Part shown: positions 10,116 through 19,662 of the stretch, one piece after another | How the letters are laid out: every line of letters begins with the position of its first letter | Position numbering within the stretch: the first letter of the stretch is position 1 | DNA from: Prodigiosinella confusarubida | GTDB taxonomy: Bacteria; Pseudomonadota; Gammaproteobacteria; Enterobacterales; Enterobacteriaceae | DNA length: 64,000 nt | Direction of reading: 5' to 3' | NCBI RefSeq assembly: GCF_002847015.1 | Contig: NZ_CP025085.1 | Coordinates: forward strand, 4,774,001 to 4,838,000 | Notes under the pieces: model-generated | What the model saw: the letters and a program-made list of their open reading frames with translations, nothing else | What the model was told of the DNA's origin: nothing | Database searches by the model: none | Position numbers and translations under genes: made by a program

Positions 10116-10142
10116 GCGCGTCTTATATGAAGTAAGACGCGC
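10116..10142. terminator. Terminator between fucO and budB
   Basis: GCGCGTCTTA (10116-10125) and TAAGACGCGC (10133-10142) form a perfect 10-bp stem with a 7-base loop. On the minus strand the stem is followed by ATTTTTC, so it mainly ends the budAB transcript; it may also stop fucO readthrough. Confidence 0.75.
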
Positions 10143-10238
10143 CGTGCGATAAGTATTCTTGTTGATATAACGACAACCGGGAATGTCGCACTCAAAGGCT
10201 ACAATAACGACAGCAGGTAGGTACTGAACGAAAAGGGC

Positions 10239-12026
10239 TCAGATAAGTTGACTGATATTCAGATTCTCCATCAGGTAATGGTTGTCGGAATAATCCACCG
10301 GAATCGCAATCACCGCAGGCCCTTGCACATCCATCGCCTGCCACAGCTTACTTACCAGCTCGTCAGCGGACTCTACTGCAAATCCTTTGGCGCCAAAGGC
10401 TTCGGCATAAGCCTTGAAGTCAATCGGGCCAAATTTCACGCCTGACGAACGGTGATATTTTTTCTCTTCCTGAATCTCAACCATGTTGTAGGCGTTATCA
10501 ACCCAGATGATATGCAGAATATTGCTCTGCAAACGTACCGCGGTTTCCAGTTCCATACTGGATTGCATAAAGCCACCATCACCCGATACCGAAACCACCT
10601 TCTGATGCGGATTCACCAGCGATGCGCCAATTGCCCAAGGCAGCGCCACCCCCATCGTTTGCTGACCATTAGTCATCAGAATCTGGCGCGCCCGGAAGCT
10701 ATACAGATAACGCGCCAGCCAGATATGAAAACTGCCCATATCCACACACAACGTGACATCCTTATTGACCAAATCCTGCATCGCCCGTACCAACCGTAAC
10801 GGATGGATAGCAAAGCCGCTCATATCGATGCCGCGTGCAGCCAACTGTTGGCGCAGTTGGGTACGCTCTTCCAGAATGGCTATTGATGACGACGAAAGAT
10901 GCAGAGGGGAGTGAATATATTCATTAAGCATATCGATGGTGATACAGATATCGCCCACCAGCTCAATATCCGGGCGATACGCGGTATCAATTTCGGCCGG
11001 TAAAACATCAATATGTATCAGCGTTGCGTTACCACTGTTCCACAGTGATGGCGCATATTCAATCGGACTGTACCCCACAGTAATGATCAGATCTGCCTGC
11101 TGTAACAGCTTGTCTCCCGCCTGATTATTGAACAAGCCAACTCGCCCGGCAAAATGGTCGAAATGTTGCTGGTCAATGACCCCAGCAGCCTGATAGGTAC
11201 TGGTCACTGGCAACTGACTGTGGTGCAACAAACGGCGTAACGCCTGTGCATTTTCAGGCCGGCTCGCCATTAATCCCAGCAACAAAATCGGATTTTTCGC
11301 TTTTTCAATCATGCGAGCTACCCGTTCAACATTAACCGCGGGTGCGCTATTAAAAGTCGGCAAATGTGGATAAGCCAAAATCGGACCGGTCGCCGGGTCA
11401 TTAATAATATCTTCCGGCAAACTGATAAACGCAGCACCGGGACGGCCAAATTCCGCCGCACGAAAAGCATTGGCGAGCACTTCAGAAATGGCAGACGATG
11501 CGGTGATTTCAGCGCTGAACTTGGTTACCGGATGGAACAGGCTAACCGTATCCAGACTCTGATGGGTGAGCTTCAGCCGATCCGCACGCTTAACCGCCCC
11601 GCCCATCGCCACTACCGGATCGCCTTCCGCCGTCGCCGTCGCCAATCCCGTCACCAGATTGGAGCAGCCGGGACCTGATGTTACCACTGTCACCCCGGCT
11701 TTCCCGGTCAAACGTCCTATTGCCGCCGCCATAAAAGCGCCATTCGCCTCATGACGTACCGGGATAGTCTGGATGGTTGAATCAACCAATGCATCATAAA
11801 CACGATCTATTTTAGCGCCAGGAATACCAAACACATACTTAACCCCTTGCTTTTCCAGGTGTTTGACTATCAACTCCGCACCACTGGACCAGTGTTGCGG
11901 CTCTCCGTTTGCTGGTTGATCCTGTTTTCGGGGTTGATCAATACCCCTTTGTTGGCCAACATTCATTGTTCTATCAATGGGTTGTTCTCTATCAGCAACT
12001 AACTGCTGGCCGCCGGTGTATTCCAT
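10239..12026 (-). CDS. budB: Catabolic acetolactate synthase with N-terminal extension
   Basis: A 595-residue ThDP enzyme condensing two pyruvates to 2-acetolactate. It follows Klebsiella BudB (about 559 aa) closely from [26 protein letters not shown] onwards. The catalytic Glu region is [17 protein letters not shown], and the ThDP/Mg site is [13 protein letters not shown]...WVDNAYN. No FAD regulatory subunit gene is nearby, as expected for the catabolic type. About 36 extra residues, rich in Gln, Asp, Arg and Pro, precede the conserved start; the ATG at 12026 has AGAGGA seven bases upstream while the internal ATG at residue 21 has no such site, so the extension is probably translated. It lies 53 bases after budA. 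Confidence 0.93.
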   Translation of the reverse strand: MEYTGGQQLVADREQPIDRTMNVGQQRGIDQPRKQDQPANGEPQHWSSGAELIVKHLEKQGVKYVFGIPGAKIDRVYDALVDSTIQTIPVRHEANGAFMAAAIGRLTGKAGVTVVTSGPGCSNLVTGLATATAEGDPVVAMGGAVKRADRLKLTHQSLDTVSLFHPVTKFSAEITASSAISEVLANAFRAAEFGRPGAAFISLPEDIINDPATGPILAYPHLPTFNSAPAVNVERVARMIEKAKNPILLLGLMASRPENAQALRRLLHHSQLPVTSTYQAAGVIDQQHFDHFAGRVGLFNNQAGDKLLQQADLIITVGYSPIEYAPSLWNSGNATLIHIDVLPAEIDTAYRPDIELVGDICITIDMLNEYIHSPLHLSSSSIAILEERTQLRQQLAARGIDMSGFAIHPLRLVRAMQDLVNKDVTLCVDMGSFHIWLARYLYSFRARQILMTNGQQTMGVALPWAIGASLVNPHQKVVSVSGDGGFMQSSMELETAVRLQSNILHIIWVDNAYNMVEIQEEKKYHRSSGVKFGPIDFKAYAEAFGAKGFAVESADELVSKLWQAMDVQGPAVIAIPVDYSDNHYLMENLNISQLI

Positions 12027-12079
12027 GATGTTATCCTCTGCGATTCATTGTGCTTACTTTTCAGTACCTTGCCAGCGGG

Positions 12080-12862
12080 TTAGCTTTCAACGGAATGAAT
12101 AGCGCTATCGAGATCTTCCGGGGATAAGTTGGCGCGCAGGAAATCCTTGTTCTGGGGGAGGTCTAGCACCAATTTGGTGATAGTTCCGAAGGTAAGAACA
12201 CCTTCCTCCAGTTGGTAATCAAGGATGTGTCCGCCGCCCTGACGGTCATCGGTAATAAAGTGTTCGTGATAACCGGCGACATTAATCCCCTGAACATAGG
12301 CAGGACTACGGAAACCGATCACGCTGCCCCGGCAACGCTCAAAATTGAACATGGGTTGCTGGGCAATCGCTTCTAACATCGGTTTATAAGGGCGTTCCTG
12401 GCGAGGTACTGTGCGGGTTACAACATGGCTAAAGCAGCCATCTATCCGCAGAGCACAAAACAGATTGTCAGTGTCGATAAAATCGTCAATACGACGATGA
12501 AGATCATCACGGCTGATTTTCTGATCAAAGTGCATTTTTTCTGTTGGTCTAAAAAAAGTCATTACTGCAAAGGGCGTCTTTTGATAAGGCGTGGCAGCAC
12601 GGGCACTACCGTCTGAACGAAGCTGGAAAATATGACTATTGAAGGCCACCAGCTCACCATCCAGATGGTTAAATGTTCCTAATCCAAAATCACCCTGTTG
12701 CAGCAGCTCCTTCATGGTTTTACTTCCTTCATAAACCCCATTAATAAGTCCACTCATTAATGATGTTTGATAAACAACGCTCTCCGGGTGGAGACTATGC
12801 TGATGGGACACAAAACTGGTGAGCTCGTCCACACAAGGATCAGCCCAGTTGAAATCTTTCAT
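12080..12862 (-). CDS. budA: Alpha-acetolactate decarboxylase
   Basis: A 260-residue cytoplasmic enzyme converting 2-acetolactate to (R)-acetoin, matching Klebsiella BudA (259 aa). The zinc-binding His cluster is in GYHEHFITDDRQGGGH, and FGLGTFNHLDGELV is the family signature. First gene of budA-budB and divergent from budR across 116 bases, the usual arrangement for a LysR-controlled acetoin operon. The budC-type diacetyl/acetoin reductase is not present here. Confidence 0.95.
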   Translation of the reverse strand: MKDFNWADPCVDELTSFVSHQHSLHPESVVYQTSLMSGLINGVYEGSKTMKELLQQGDFGLGTFNHLDGELVAFNSHIFQLRSDGSARAATPYQKTPFAVMTFFRPTEKMHFDQKISRDDLHRRIDDFIDTDNLFCALRIDGCFSHVVTRTVPRQERPYKPMLEAIAQQPMFNFERCRGSVIGFRSPAYVQGINVAGYHEHFITDDRQGGGHILDYQLEEGVLTFGTITKLVLDLPQNKDFLRANLSPEDLDSAIHSVES

Positions 12863-12978
12863 ATCCCTTTTCTCCCGATCACGTTAACTTAAATTTATTT
12901 AATGATTAACTTGAATATTGGCGCGATGGTCACCAAAGTTCCAATATAGAGATGTGGCTATTTGGAGATCGAAAAAAT
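12863..12978. promoter_or_regulatory. Divergent budA/budR promoter region
   Basis: This 116-base AT-rich gap separates divergent budA and budR. In Klebsiella, BudR (AlsR type) binds such a region and activates budAB in response to acetate and low pH. I can see A/T-rich interrupted dyads of the T-N11-A kind but cannot pick the true operator by eye. GGAG at 12964-12967 serves budR. Confidence 0.55.
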
Positions 12979-13872
12979 ATGGAACTACGTTACCTGCGCT
13001 ATTTTGTTGCCGTGGCTTCAACGCACCATTTCACCCGGGCAGCAGAAATACTGGGGATATCTCAGCCGCCGTTGAGCCAACAGATTCAAAAACTGGAACG
13101 GGAAATCGGGACACCGCTATTCAAACGGCTGACGCGAGGAGTAGAAATGACCGAAGCGGGTGAGGCGTTTTATCAGGATGCCAACCATATTCTGCAACTG
13201 ACCGACTCAGCCATCGACCGGGTACGCAGTATCGCCCGGGGAGAAAGCGGCTCGATTAATGTCGGTTTTTCCTGCGCTGTGACTTTTCATCCGTTGATAT
13301 TGATGCTACTGCGCCGCTACCGCCAACACTTTCCCAGTGTTAAGTTGCAACCGAGAGAAGAGCATATTCAGCAGATTCTTGAGAGTCTGAGGAACCGGAA
13401 TACCGATATCGCTTTCGTTCGGCTTCCCTGTGACATTGGCGAAGAGTTTGATGGCGAGATACTGACTGATGAACCCATGCAGTTGGTGTTGCCTGATAAC
13501 CATCCACTTAGTCAACAAACACAGATCCAACTGAGTGACCTCAATCAGGAACCACTGATTATTTTCCCACGGGAACTCAGCCCCGGCCTGTATGACATGA
13601 TTATCCGTGCCTGCTATCTCGGTGGCTATGAACCCAAAATCAATCCGCTAGCGCCCCATATCACCGCGACTATCAGCATGGTTGCCAGCGGGTTTGGCGT
13701 GAGTTTCATTCCAAAATCGCTGTCATGCATTCAGACGGGTAATGTGTCATATCATGAGGTCGATACCCCACACCTGACCACACAAATTGCCGCTATATGG
13801 CGTGCTCATGAACGCTCAGCGGCCATCATGAATATGGTGCAGTTATTGCGCCAACTGGCACCACATCACTAA
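12979..13872 (+). CDS. budR: LysR-family activator of the acetoin operon
   Basis: A 297-residue LysR-type regulator. The N-terminal winged helix-turn-helix includes HHFTRAAEILGISQPPLSQQIQKLEREIGTPLF, identical in style to BudR/AlsR proteins; the remaining about 200 residues form the effector-binding domain. MELRYLRYF at 12979 is chosen as the start because it matches BudR and has GGAG upstream; an in-frame ATG at 12952 would add nine residues. Its position divergent from budAB supports control of that operon. Confidence 0.88.
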   Translation: MELRYLRYFVAVASTHHFTRAAEILGISQPPLSQQIQKLEREIGTPLFKRLTRGVEMTEAGEAFYQDANHILQLTDSAIDRVRSIARGESGSINVGFSCAVTFHPLILMLLRRYRQHFPSVKLQPREEHIQQILESLRNRNTDIAFVRLPCDIGEEFDGEILTDEPMQLVLPDNHPLSQQTQIQLSDLNQEPLIIFPRELSPGLYDMIIRACYLGGYEPKINPLAPHITATISMVASGFGVSFIPKSLSCIQTGNVSYHEVDTPHLTTQIAAIWRAHERSAAIMNMVQLLRQLAPHH

Positions 13873-14014
13873 CGACATCATCTGCCTACCCCCCTGCACG
13901 CGGAACATTTGCTCTCACAGGTGGGTTTATCGGCACGGGAAACCAGGCATGACTGAAATACTGTGAGTTATATAAATTAAAATCAGGTTGGTGAGTCATT
14001 GCCTTGAAAATAGG

Positions 14015-14048
14015 CAACAGGGCTGCGTGGCAACCCGCAGCTCTGTTG
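14015..14048 (-). terminator. Terminator of the ydcSTUV-patD transcript
   Basis: CAACAGGGCTGCG (14015-14027) and CGCAGCTCTGTTG (14036-14048) pair at 12 of 13 positions with an 8-base loop, seven bases past the patD stop. The minus-strand tail reads CCTATTTTC. Confidence 0.7.
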
Positions 14049-14054
14049 ATGGAA

Positions 14055-15473
14055 TCAGTGCTTAATCATGACATGGCGGATCGTGGTGTAATCTTCCAAC
14101 CCGTACATCGACATGTCTTTGCCATAACCGGATTGTTTCTGCCCACCGTGTGGCATTTCGCTGACCAGCATGAAATGCGTATTCACCCATGTACAGCCAT
14201 ATTGCAAACGTGCGCTCAGACGGTGCGCGCGGCCGATGTTTTGTGTCCACACTGACGATGCCAGCCCGTAATTTGACGCATTCGCCCAGTCCAGCACCTG
14301 TTCTTCCGTGTCGAATTCGGTCACACTGACCACTGGCCCGAACACTTCGCGCTGCACGATCTCATCGTCCTGATGTGCGCCGGCCAACAACGTTGGCTGA
14401 AAGTAATACCCTTCACCAGAAACCCGTTCCCCACCCGTCACCACCTGAATATGCGGTAACTGTTTGGCCCGTTGCACAAAACCTTCGACACGTTCTAAAT
14501 GCGCGGCCGACACCAGTGGTCCCATTTCGCTACTCTCGTCAGTGCCCAGTTTAATGGTCGAAACCGCGTCGCCGAGCGCCGATACCAGACGCTCATACAC
14601 GCCTTTTTGTGCGTAGATACGGCACGCGGCGGTGCAATCCTGGCCGGCGTTATAGAAGCCGAAAGCCCGTATGCCTTCCACTACCTGCTCAATATCCGCA
14701 TCGTCGAAAACAATGACTGGCGCTTTGCCGCCGAGCTCCATGTGCGTACGTTTGATGCCGCTGGTGGCTTGCGCCACAATCTTTTCGCCAGTCGCCACTG
14801 AGCCGGTCAGCGAAATCATCCGGACTTTATCGTGGTGCGTCAGCGTATTGCCAACTGTTTTTCCATCGCCGAACAGCACATTCAACACGCCCGCAGGAAA
14901 CAGATCCTGCGCCAGTTCACCCAGTTTCAGCGCGGTCAGCGGCGTGATTTCAGAAGGTTTGATCACCACGCAATTCCCGGCCGCCAGCGCGGGTGCGATT
15001 TTCCATGCAACCATCATCAGCGGGTAATTCCACGGCGCGATAGACGCCACCACGCCCAACGGGTCACGGCGGATCATTGATGTGTGCCCGGCCAGATATT
15101 CACCGCTGGCTAAACCATTCAGACAACGGCTGGCACCGGCGAAGAAACGAAAAACATCCACTACCGCCGGAATTTCATCGTTTAACGCCAGATGATAAGG
15201 TTTCCCGCAGTTCAGAGACTCCAGTTTTGCCAGCGTTTCAGCGTTGGCTTCGAGGCGAGCAGCCAGCGCCAGCAGCAGCTCAGCACGGGTTTTCGGCGTG
15301 GTTTGCCCCCAGGCGGTAAACGCCGTATGCGCCTGATCGACCGCCTGTGTGGTTTGCTGTTCGCTAGCCTGCGCCAGACGCACAATCTCCTGCCCCGTAT
15401 GCGGGTTGAAAACTGGCAATGACTCCCCTTCACCGGCAACCAGCTCACCATTAATCAACATGTTAGTTTGCAT
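14055..15473 (-). CDS. patD: Gamma-aminobutyraldehyde dehydrogenase PatD (YdcW)
   Basis: A 472-residue NAD-dependent aldehyde dehydrogenase (E. coli PatD 474) oxidising 4-aminobutanal, from putrescine transamination, to GABA. The catalytic Cys lies in [15 protein letters not shown] near residue 280 and the general base Glu in [30 protein letters not shown] and VFGPVVSV are further ALDH signatures. The start at 15473 ([11 protein letters not shown]) is set by AAGGAAACA just upstream and agrees with E. coli. It is the last gene after ydcV, 13 bases away, as in the E. coli ydcSTUV-patD operon. Confidence 0.95.
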   Translation of the reverse strand: MQTNMLINGELVAGEGESLPVFNPHTGQEIVRLAQASEQQTTQAVDQAHTAFTAWGQTTPKTRAELLLALAARLEANAETLAKLESLNCGKPYHLALNDEIPAVVDVFRFFAGASRCLNGLASGEYLAGHTSMIRRDPLGVVASIAPWNYPLMMVAWKIAPALAAGNCVVIKPSEITPLTALKLGELAQDLFPAGVLNVLFGDGKTVGNTLTHHDKVRMISLTGSVATGEKIVAQATSGIKRTHMELGGKAPVIVFDDADIEQVVEGIRAFGFYNAGQDCTAACRIYAQKGVYERLVSALGDAVSTIKLGTDESSEMGPLVSAAHLERVEGFVQRAKQLPHIQVVTGGERVSGEGYYFQPTLLAGAHQDDEIVQREVFGPVVSVTEFDTEEQVLDWANASNYGLASSVWTQNIGRAHRLSARLQYGCTWVNTHFMLVSEMPHGGQKQSGYGKDMSMYGLEDYTTIRHVMIKH

Positions 15474-15486
15474 CGTTGTTTCCTTA

Positions 15487-16293
15487 TTATTTTCCGTCAC
15501 CGGCCACATCCGACCCGTTTCTTGTGAGATACCATGCCCCCAAAATCGGGAACATGGTCAGTACCATCAGGCACAGCGCCACTACGTTAGTGACCGGCAC
15601 ATCGCGCGGCCGCCCCAGCTGATTGAGCAGCCAGATAGGTAAGGTGCGTTCGTGACCGGCAGTGAACGTCGTGACAATGATTTCATCGAAAGACAGCGCA
15701 AACGCCAGCATCCCCCCCGCCAACAGCGCCGTGCTGAGATTGGGCAAAATGATGTAGCGGAAGGTCTGCCAACCGTCTGCCCCCAAATCCATCGAGGCTT
15801 CGATCAGGCTGTGGGTAATACGGCGGAAACGGGCGATGACGTTGTTGTACACAATCACCATGCAAAACGTAGCGTGGCCGATGACAATCGTCAGCATACC
15901 CGGCTCGATTTGCGCGGCGTGAAAGGCGTTGAGCAGTGCCAGCCCGGTAATAATTCCAGGCAGGGCAATCGGCAACATGAACAACAGCGTGATACTGTTC
16001 TTGCCGTAGAAATCACGACGGTACAGTGCCGCCGCCGCCAGCGTGCCCAGCACCATGGCAATAATTGTGGCGTAACAGGCGATTTGCACCGAAAGCCAGA
16101 CCGCGTCGAGAATGTCATGGCGCCCGGCCGCCACGCTGAACCAGTGCAGCGTGAAGCCCTTGGGCGGGAAACTGAAAGCCGCATCTTCAGTATTAAAGGC
16201 ATACACCGCGATGATAAACAGCGGGAAATGCAGGAATACCAGCCCGCCCCACGCGGACAATTTTAATAACCAGGGTGCGCGTTTAGAGTGCAT
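15487..16293 (-). CDS. ydcV: ABC transporter permease YdcV (putative polyamine importer)
   Basis: A 268-residue inner-membrane permease (E. coli YdcV 264) with about six membrane segments. The ABC-permease EAA loop is visible as [20 protein letters not shown]. The start at 16293 ([12 protein letters not shown]) matches E. coli and overlaps the ydcU end by 11 bases, a sign of translational coupling. It pairs with YdcU, with YdcT as ATPase and YdcS as periplasmic binding protein; a polyamine-type substrate is inferred from the subfamily and from patD next door. Confidence 0.94.
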   Translation of the reverse strand: MHSKRAPWLLKLSAWGGLVFLHFPLFIIAVYAFNTEDAAFSFPPKGFTLHWFSVAAGRHDILDAVWLSVQIACYATIIAMVLGTLAAAALYRRDFYGKNSITLLFMLPIALPGIITGLALLNAFHAAQIEPGMLTIVIGHATFCMVIVYNNVIARFRRITHSLIEASMDLGADGWQTFRYIILPNLSTALLAGGMLAFALSFDEIIVTTFTAGHERTLPIWLLNQLGRPRDVPVTNVVALCLMVLTMFPILGAWYLTRNGSDVAGDGK

Positions 16294-17227
16294 CGAAAGC
16301 CCCCAATCGTTTAACCAGCGACAGATAGATGGCAATCAGCACGATGGGCACTAGCGTAAAGGCGGCCGCCATCGGCATATTGCCAATCGACCCCTGTTCC
16401 GAATAGACCATATTGCCGATGTAATACCCCGGCGGCCCCACCAGTTGCGGGATAATATAATCCCCCAGCGTCAGCGAAAAGGTGAAGATCGAACCGGCCG
16501 CAATACCCGGCACTGCCAGCGGGAAAATCACATAACGCAGCGTCTGCCACGGCCTCGCGCCTAAGTCTTCCGACGCCTGAATCATCGACGGCGGCAGGCG
16601 TTCCAGCGCTGCCTGAATTGGCAGGATCATAAACGGCAGCCAGATATAGACGAACACCCAGAAGCGGCCTATTCCGGACGTCGAGAGGGTATTACCGCCA
16701 ATGCCCGGCAAACTCAGCATGGCTGTCAGCAACGGTTCCAGCCCCAGATGCTCGAGGAACCATTGCAGCACGCCGCCTTTCGACAACAATAAGGTCCACG
16801 CATAGGCTTTGATGATGTAGCTAGCCCACATCGGCATCATGATGGCGATATAGAAAAACGCTTTCTTTTTGCCGGTAATGTAGCGCGCCATGTAATAGGC
16901 AATGGGAAATGCCAGCACAGCGCTGAAAAATGACACCAGCAGCGCCATCGTCACCGTGCGAGAAATAATGTCGGCATTGACCGGGTCAAACAGCGCGCGG
17001 ATATTGGCAAAGGTCAGCGTCGAAGACACCGTCATGGTGAAATCGTCGAAGGTATAAAACCCCTGCCACAACAGCGCGAACAGAGAGCCTAAATAGATTG
17101 CGCCGAACCATAACAGCGGCGGCACCAGTAGCAACGCCAGATAAAATCCGGGGCGATGATGCAGAAATGTCACCAGCGCCCGGCCGCGCCGCGATCGCTT
17201 CTCATAAGAAGTCATGCTGATATCCAT
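16283..17227 (-). CDS. ydcU: ABC transporter permease YdcU
   Basis: A 314-residue permease (E. coli YdcU 313), the PotB-like partner of YdcV. Six membrane segments can be traced, and the EAA loop is [20 protein letters not shown]. The N-terminus [16 protein letters not shown] is basic and cytoplasmic. It is separated from ydcT by only 3 bases. Confidence 0.94.
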   Translation of the reverse strand: MDISMTSYEKRSRRGRALVTFLHHRPGFYLALLLVPPLLWFGAIYLGSLFALLWQGFYTFDDFTMTVSSTLTFANIRALFDPVNADIISRTVTMALLVSFFSAVLAFPIAYYMARYITGKKKAFFYIAIMMPMWASYIIKAYAWTLLLSKGGVLQWFLEHLGLEPLLTAMLSLPGIGGNTLSTSGIGRFWVFVYIWLPFMILPIQAALERLPPSMIQASEDLGARPWQTLRYVIFPLAVPGIAAGSIFTFSLTLGDYIIPQLVGPPGYYIGNMVYSEQGSIGNMPMAAAFTLVPIVLIAIYLSLVKRLGAFDAL

Positions 17228-17230
17228 CTT

Positions 17231-18253
17231 TTAGCCCTCTCGCAACGCCACCATTGCATCCCGATCCCAACGGGCAACCACCGGCTGCCCTTGCTGGAAA
17301 ACGTATTGTGACGCCGTCGAAAGGTTATTGGGTTCGCTGACAAACAGCCGCTCGCCGCTTTCCAGCGCCAGTTCATAACGCGTCGCCGCCCCCTGAAAAT
17401 GAATATCCCTCAGCACCGCGTTCACCTGCACGTCGCTACTGTCAGCGACGGATTGTGGCGCAAGACGGATATGTTCCGGACGGATGGAGCGACTGCCGGA
17501 AAGGCCGGTGAGTTTCAGCGAGAGATCGGACGTCAGCACATTCGCAGTACCAACAAACTGCGCGACAAACGCAGTGCGCGGGCAGAGATACAACTCACGC
17601 GGCGTATCGACCTGCTCGATGCGGCCATTGTTAAACACCGCCACACGGTCGGACATCGATAGCGCTTCACTCTGATCGTGGGTGACGAAAATAAACGTGA
17701 TGCCCAGTTCGCGTTGCAGCTTTTTCAGTTCGCCCTGCATCTGTTCGCGCAGTTTGAGATCCAGTGCGCCGAGCGGTTCATCAAGCAATAACACGCTAGG
17801 CTGATTGACCAGTGCCCGCGCCAGCGCCACTCGCTGACGCTGGCCACCGGATAAAAACGCCGGTTTACGTGCGGCGACAAAACCCAGCGCCACCCGCTCC
17901 AGCGCTTCCATCGCACGCTGAATACGCTCTTTTTTCCCCACCCCTTTCACCATCAGCCCATACGCCACATTATCCAGTACGCTCATATGAGGAAACAGCG
18001 CGTAATCCTGAAAGACGGTGTTCACATCCCGCTCATACGGCGCGAGCTGCGAGGCTTCCTGGCCATGAATACGAATAGCCCCTGATGTCAGCGTTTCAAA
18101 ACCAGCAATTAACCGCAGGCAGGTGGTTTTTCCCGAACCCGAAGGTCCAAGCATTGAAAAGAATTCGCCGTCCTGAATATCAATCGACACATTATCAACG
18201 GCTTTCACTTCCCCAAATGATCGGGAAACATTAATAAACTGTACGGCGGCCAT
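17231..18253 (-). CDS. ydcT: ABC transporter ATP-binding protein YdcT
   Basis: A 340-residue ATPase of the PotA/spermidine-putrescine class (E. coli YdcT 337). Walker A is GPSGSGKTT near residue 40, the signature is LSGGQRQRVALARAL, Walker B is LLLDEPLGALD and the H-loop is IFVTHDQSEAL. A C-terminal TOBE-like regulatory region follows. Two adjacent ATGs (18256, 18253) follow GGGAG; the second gives the better spacing, and MAAVQFINVSRSFG matches E. coli. It is separated from ydcS by an inserted ERIC repeat. Confidence 0.94.
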   Translation of the reverse strand: MAAVQFINVSRSFGEVKAVDNVSIDIQDGEFFSMLGPSGSGKTTCLRLIAGFETLTSGAIRIHGQEASQLAPYERDVNTVFQDYALFPHMSVLDNVAYGLMVKGVGKKERIQRAMEALERVALGFVAARKPAFLSGGQRQRVALARALVNQPSVLLLDEPLGALDLKLREQMQGELKKLQRELGITFIFVTHDQSEALSMSDRVAVFNNGRIEQVDTPRELYLCPRTAFVAQFVGTANVLTSDLSLKLTGLSGSRSIRPEHIRLAPQSVADSSDVQVNAVLRDIHFQGAATRYELALESGERLFVSEPNNLSTASQYVFQQGQPVVARWDRDAMVALREG

Positions 18254-18313
18254 CATATTCTCCCGGATTTTCATTTTAATAAAAAAACCAAACGCAAAAT
18301 CATTTGAGTTACA

Positions 18314-18413
18314 TCAAGGCGGCAACTGAGTGAATCCCCGGAAGCTTACTGAAGTAAGTGACCGGGGTTCGCGAATGCAGCCAACGCAGAAACGGCTCAA
18401 AGGATGAAGCGGA
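18314..18413. repeat. ERIC (IRU) repeat between ydcS and ydcT
   Basis: The sequence from GTGAATCCCCGGAAGCTTAC (18330) through the 12-base stretch GAATGCAGCCAA to GGATGAAGCGGAT follows the ERIC consensus of enterobacteria, with its central stem CCCCGG...CCGGGG around AGCTTACT-GA-AGTAAG. It is a shorter than full-length copy (the usual element is about 127 bases). It lies directly after the ydcS stop, so it is co-transcribed in the ydcS-ydcT junction and may form a processing or stability hairpin there. Confidence 0.85.
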
Positions 18414-19571
18414 TCACCGACCGCCCATGATGGCGATGTAGTCCTGCGTCCAGCGACTATAGGGGACGTATTTCCCACCTTCGGATCGCGGGGTTTTCCA
18501 GAATGAAATCGCGGTGAATTTATTGAATCCGTTGGTTTCGCACCCGTTGGCGCCCAACAACGTACTGGCTTTACAGCCAGCCGGAACGCTTGGCACAGAG
18601 CCAAACCACGCCGCAACGTCGCCCTGCACTTTCGGTTCAAGTGACCAGTTCATCCACTGGTAAGCACAATTAGGATGTTCGGCATCTGCCGCTAACATGG
18701 TGGTATCCGCCCAGCCGGTAACACCTTCTTTCGGGAATACAGTGGCAATCGGCTGCTTCTCGCTTTTCAGCGCGTTAGCCTGATACGGCCAGGAACTGCT
18801 GGCTACCACGCCTTCATTTTTGAAATCACTCATCTGAACCGACGCATCGTGCCAGTAACGGTGGATCAGCGGATGCTGGACGCGCAGCAATTTCAGCACC
18901 GCCTGATACTGCGTTTCATTAAGCTGATAAGGGTCTTCGATTTTAAGATCCGGCTGGGTACTTTTCAGATACAGCGCGGCGTCAGCAATGGCGATCGGGC
19001 CATCGTAGGCCTGAACGCGCCCCTGATTGCTTTTGCCGTCGGGCAGAATTTGTGGAACGAAGATAACTGACCAGCTGTCTGGTGCGGTCGGGAAGGTTTT
19101 GGTGTTATACATCAGCAGGTTTGGCCCCCACTGATACGGCGTGCCGTAGACTTTGCCACCAACATTAAACCATGCGCCTTTCATCAAACGCGGGTCGATA
19201 TTCTTCCAGTTGGGGATCAGTGCCGGGTTGATTGGCTGAACACGTTTGCCGTAGATCAGACGCAATGACGCATCACCGGAAGCGGTCACCAGGTCATAAC
19301 CGCCCTTCGCCATCAAGCTGACCATTTCATCAGACGTCGCGGCGGTTTTAACATTCACCTTACAGCTGGTTTGTTTTTCAAACGGAGTGACCCAGTCATA
19401 ATTCTTGTCACTTTCGCCGCGCTCGATGTAACCCGGCCACGCAATAATATTTAATTGCCCCTCGCCTTTGCCAATGCTTGTTGGCATTTCAGCCGCCAAC
19501 GCGGTACTTAGAAAACTTAGCAGGCCCAAACAAATAGCAGATAGGGTGTAATTACCGTTAATCTTGTTCAT
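18414..19571 (-). CDS. ydcS: Periplasmic substrate-binding protein YdcS
   Basis: A 385-residue exported protein (E. coli YdcS 381) of the PotD/PotF-like binding-protein family. A signal peptide is seen at residues 1 to about 26 (MNKINGNYTL...STALAAEMP, cleavage after ALA). The mature part has LNIIAWPGYIERGESDKNYD and the ending YSRWTQDYIAIMGGR. It delivers substrate to YdcUV; E. coli YdcS has also been reported to make polyhydroxybutyrate complexes. First gene of ydcSTUV-patD. Upstream at about 19576-19660 is a short leader before the PatD-like paralogue's end. Confidence 0.95.
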   Translation of the reverse strand: MNKINGNYTLSAICLGLLSFLSTALAAEMPTSIGKGEGQLNIIAWPGYIERGESDKNYDWVTPFEKQTSCKVNVKTAATSDEMVSLMAKGGYDLVTASGDASLRLIYGKRVQPINPALIPNWKNIDPRLMKGAWFNVGGKVYGTPYQWGPNLLMYNTKTFPTAPDSWSVIFVPQILPDGKSNQGRVQAYDGPIAIADAALYLKSTQPDLKIEDPYQLNETQYQAVLKLLRVQHPLIHRYWHDASVQMSDFKNEGVVASSSWPYQANALKSEKQPIATVFPKEGVTGWADTTMLAADAEHPNCAYQWMNWSLEPKVQGDVAAWFGSVPSVPAGCKASTLLGANGCETNGFNKFTAISFWKTPRSEGGKYVPYSRWTQDYIAIMGGR

Positions 19572-19662
19572 CGCTTACTCCTGTCGTCGTATTACCCGTT
19601 GTCCTTCGCGCTGTCTCCGCCTTACGGCAACGCCAATGACGTTAGGTAATTATTTTTTGTTT

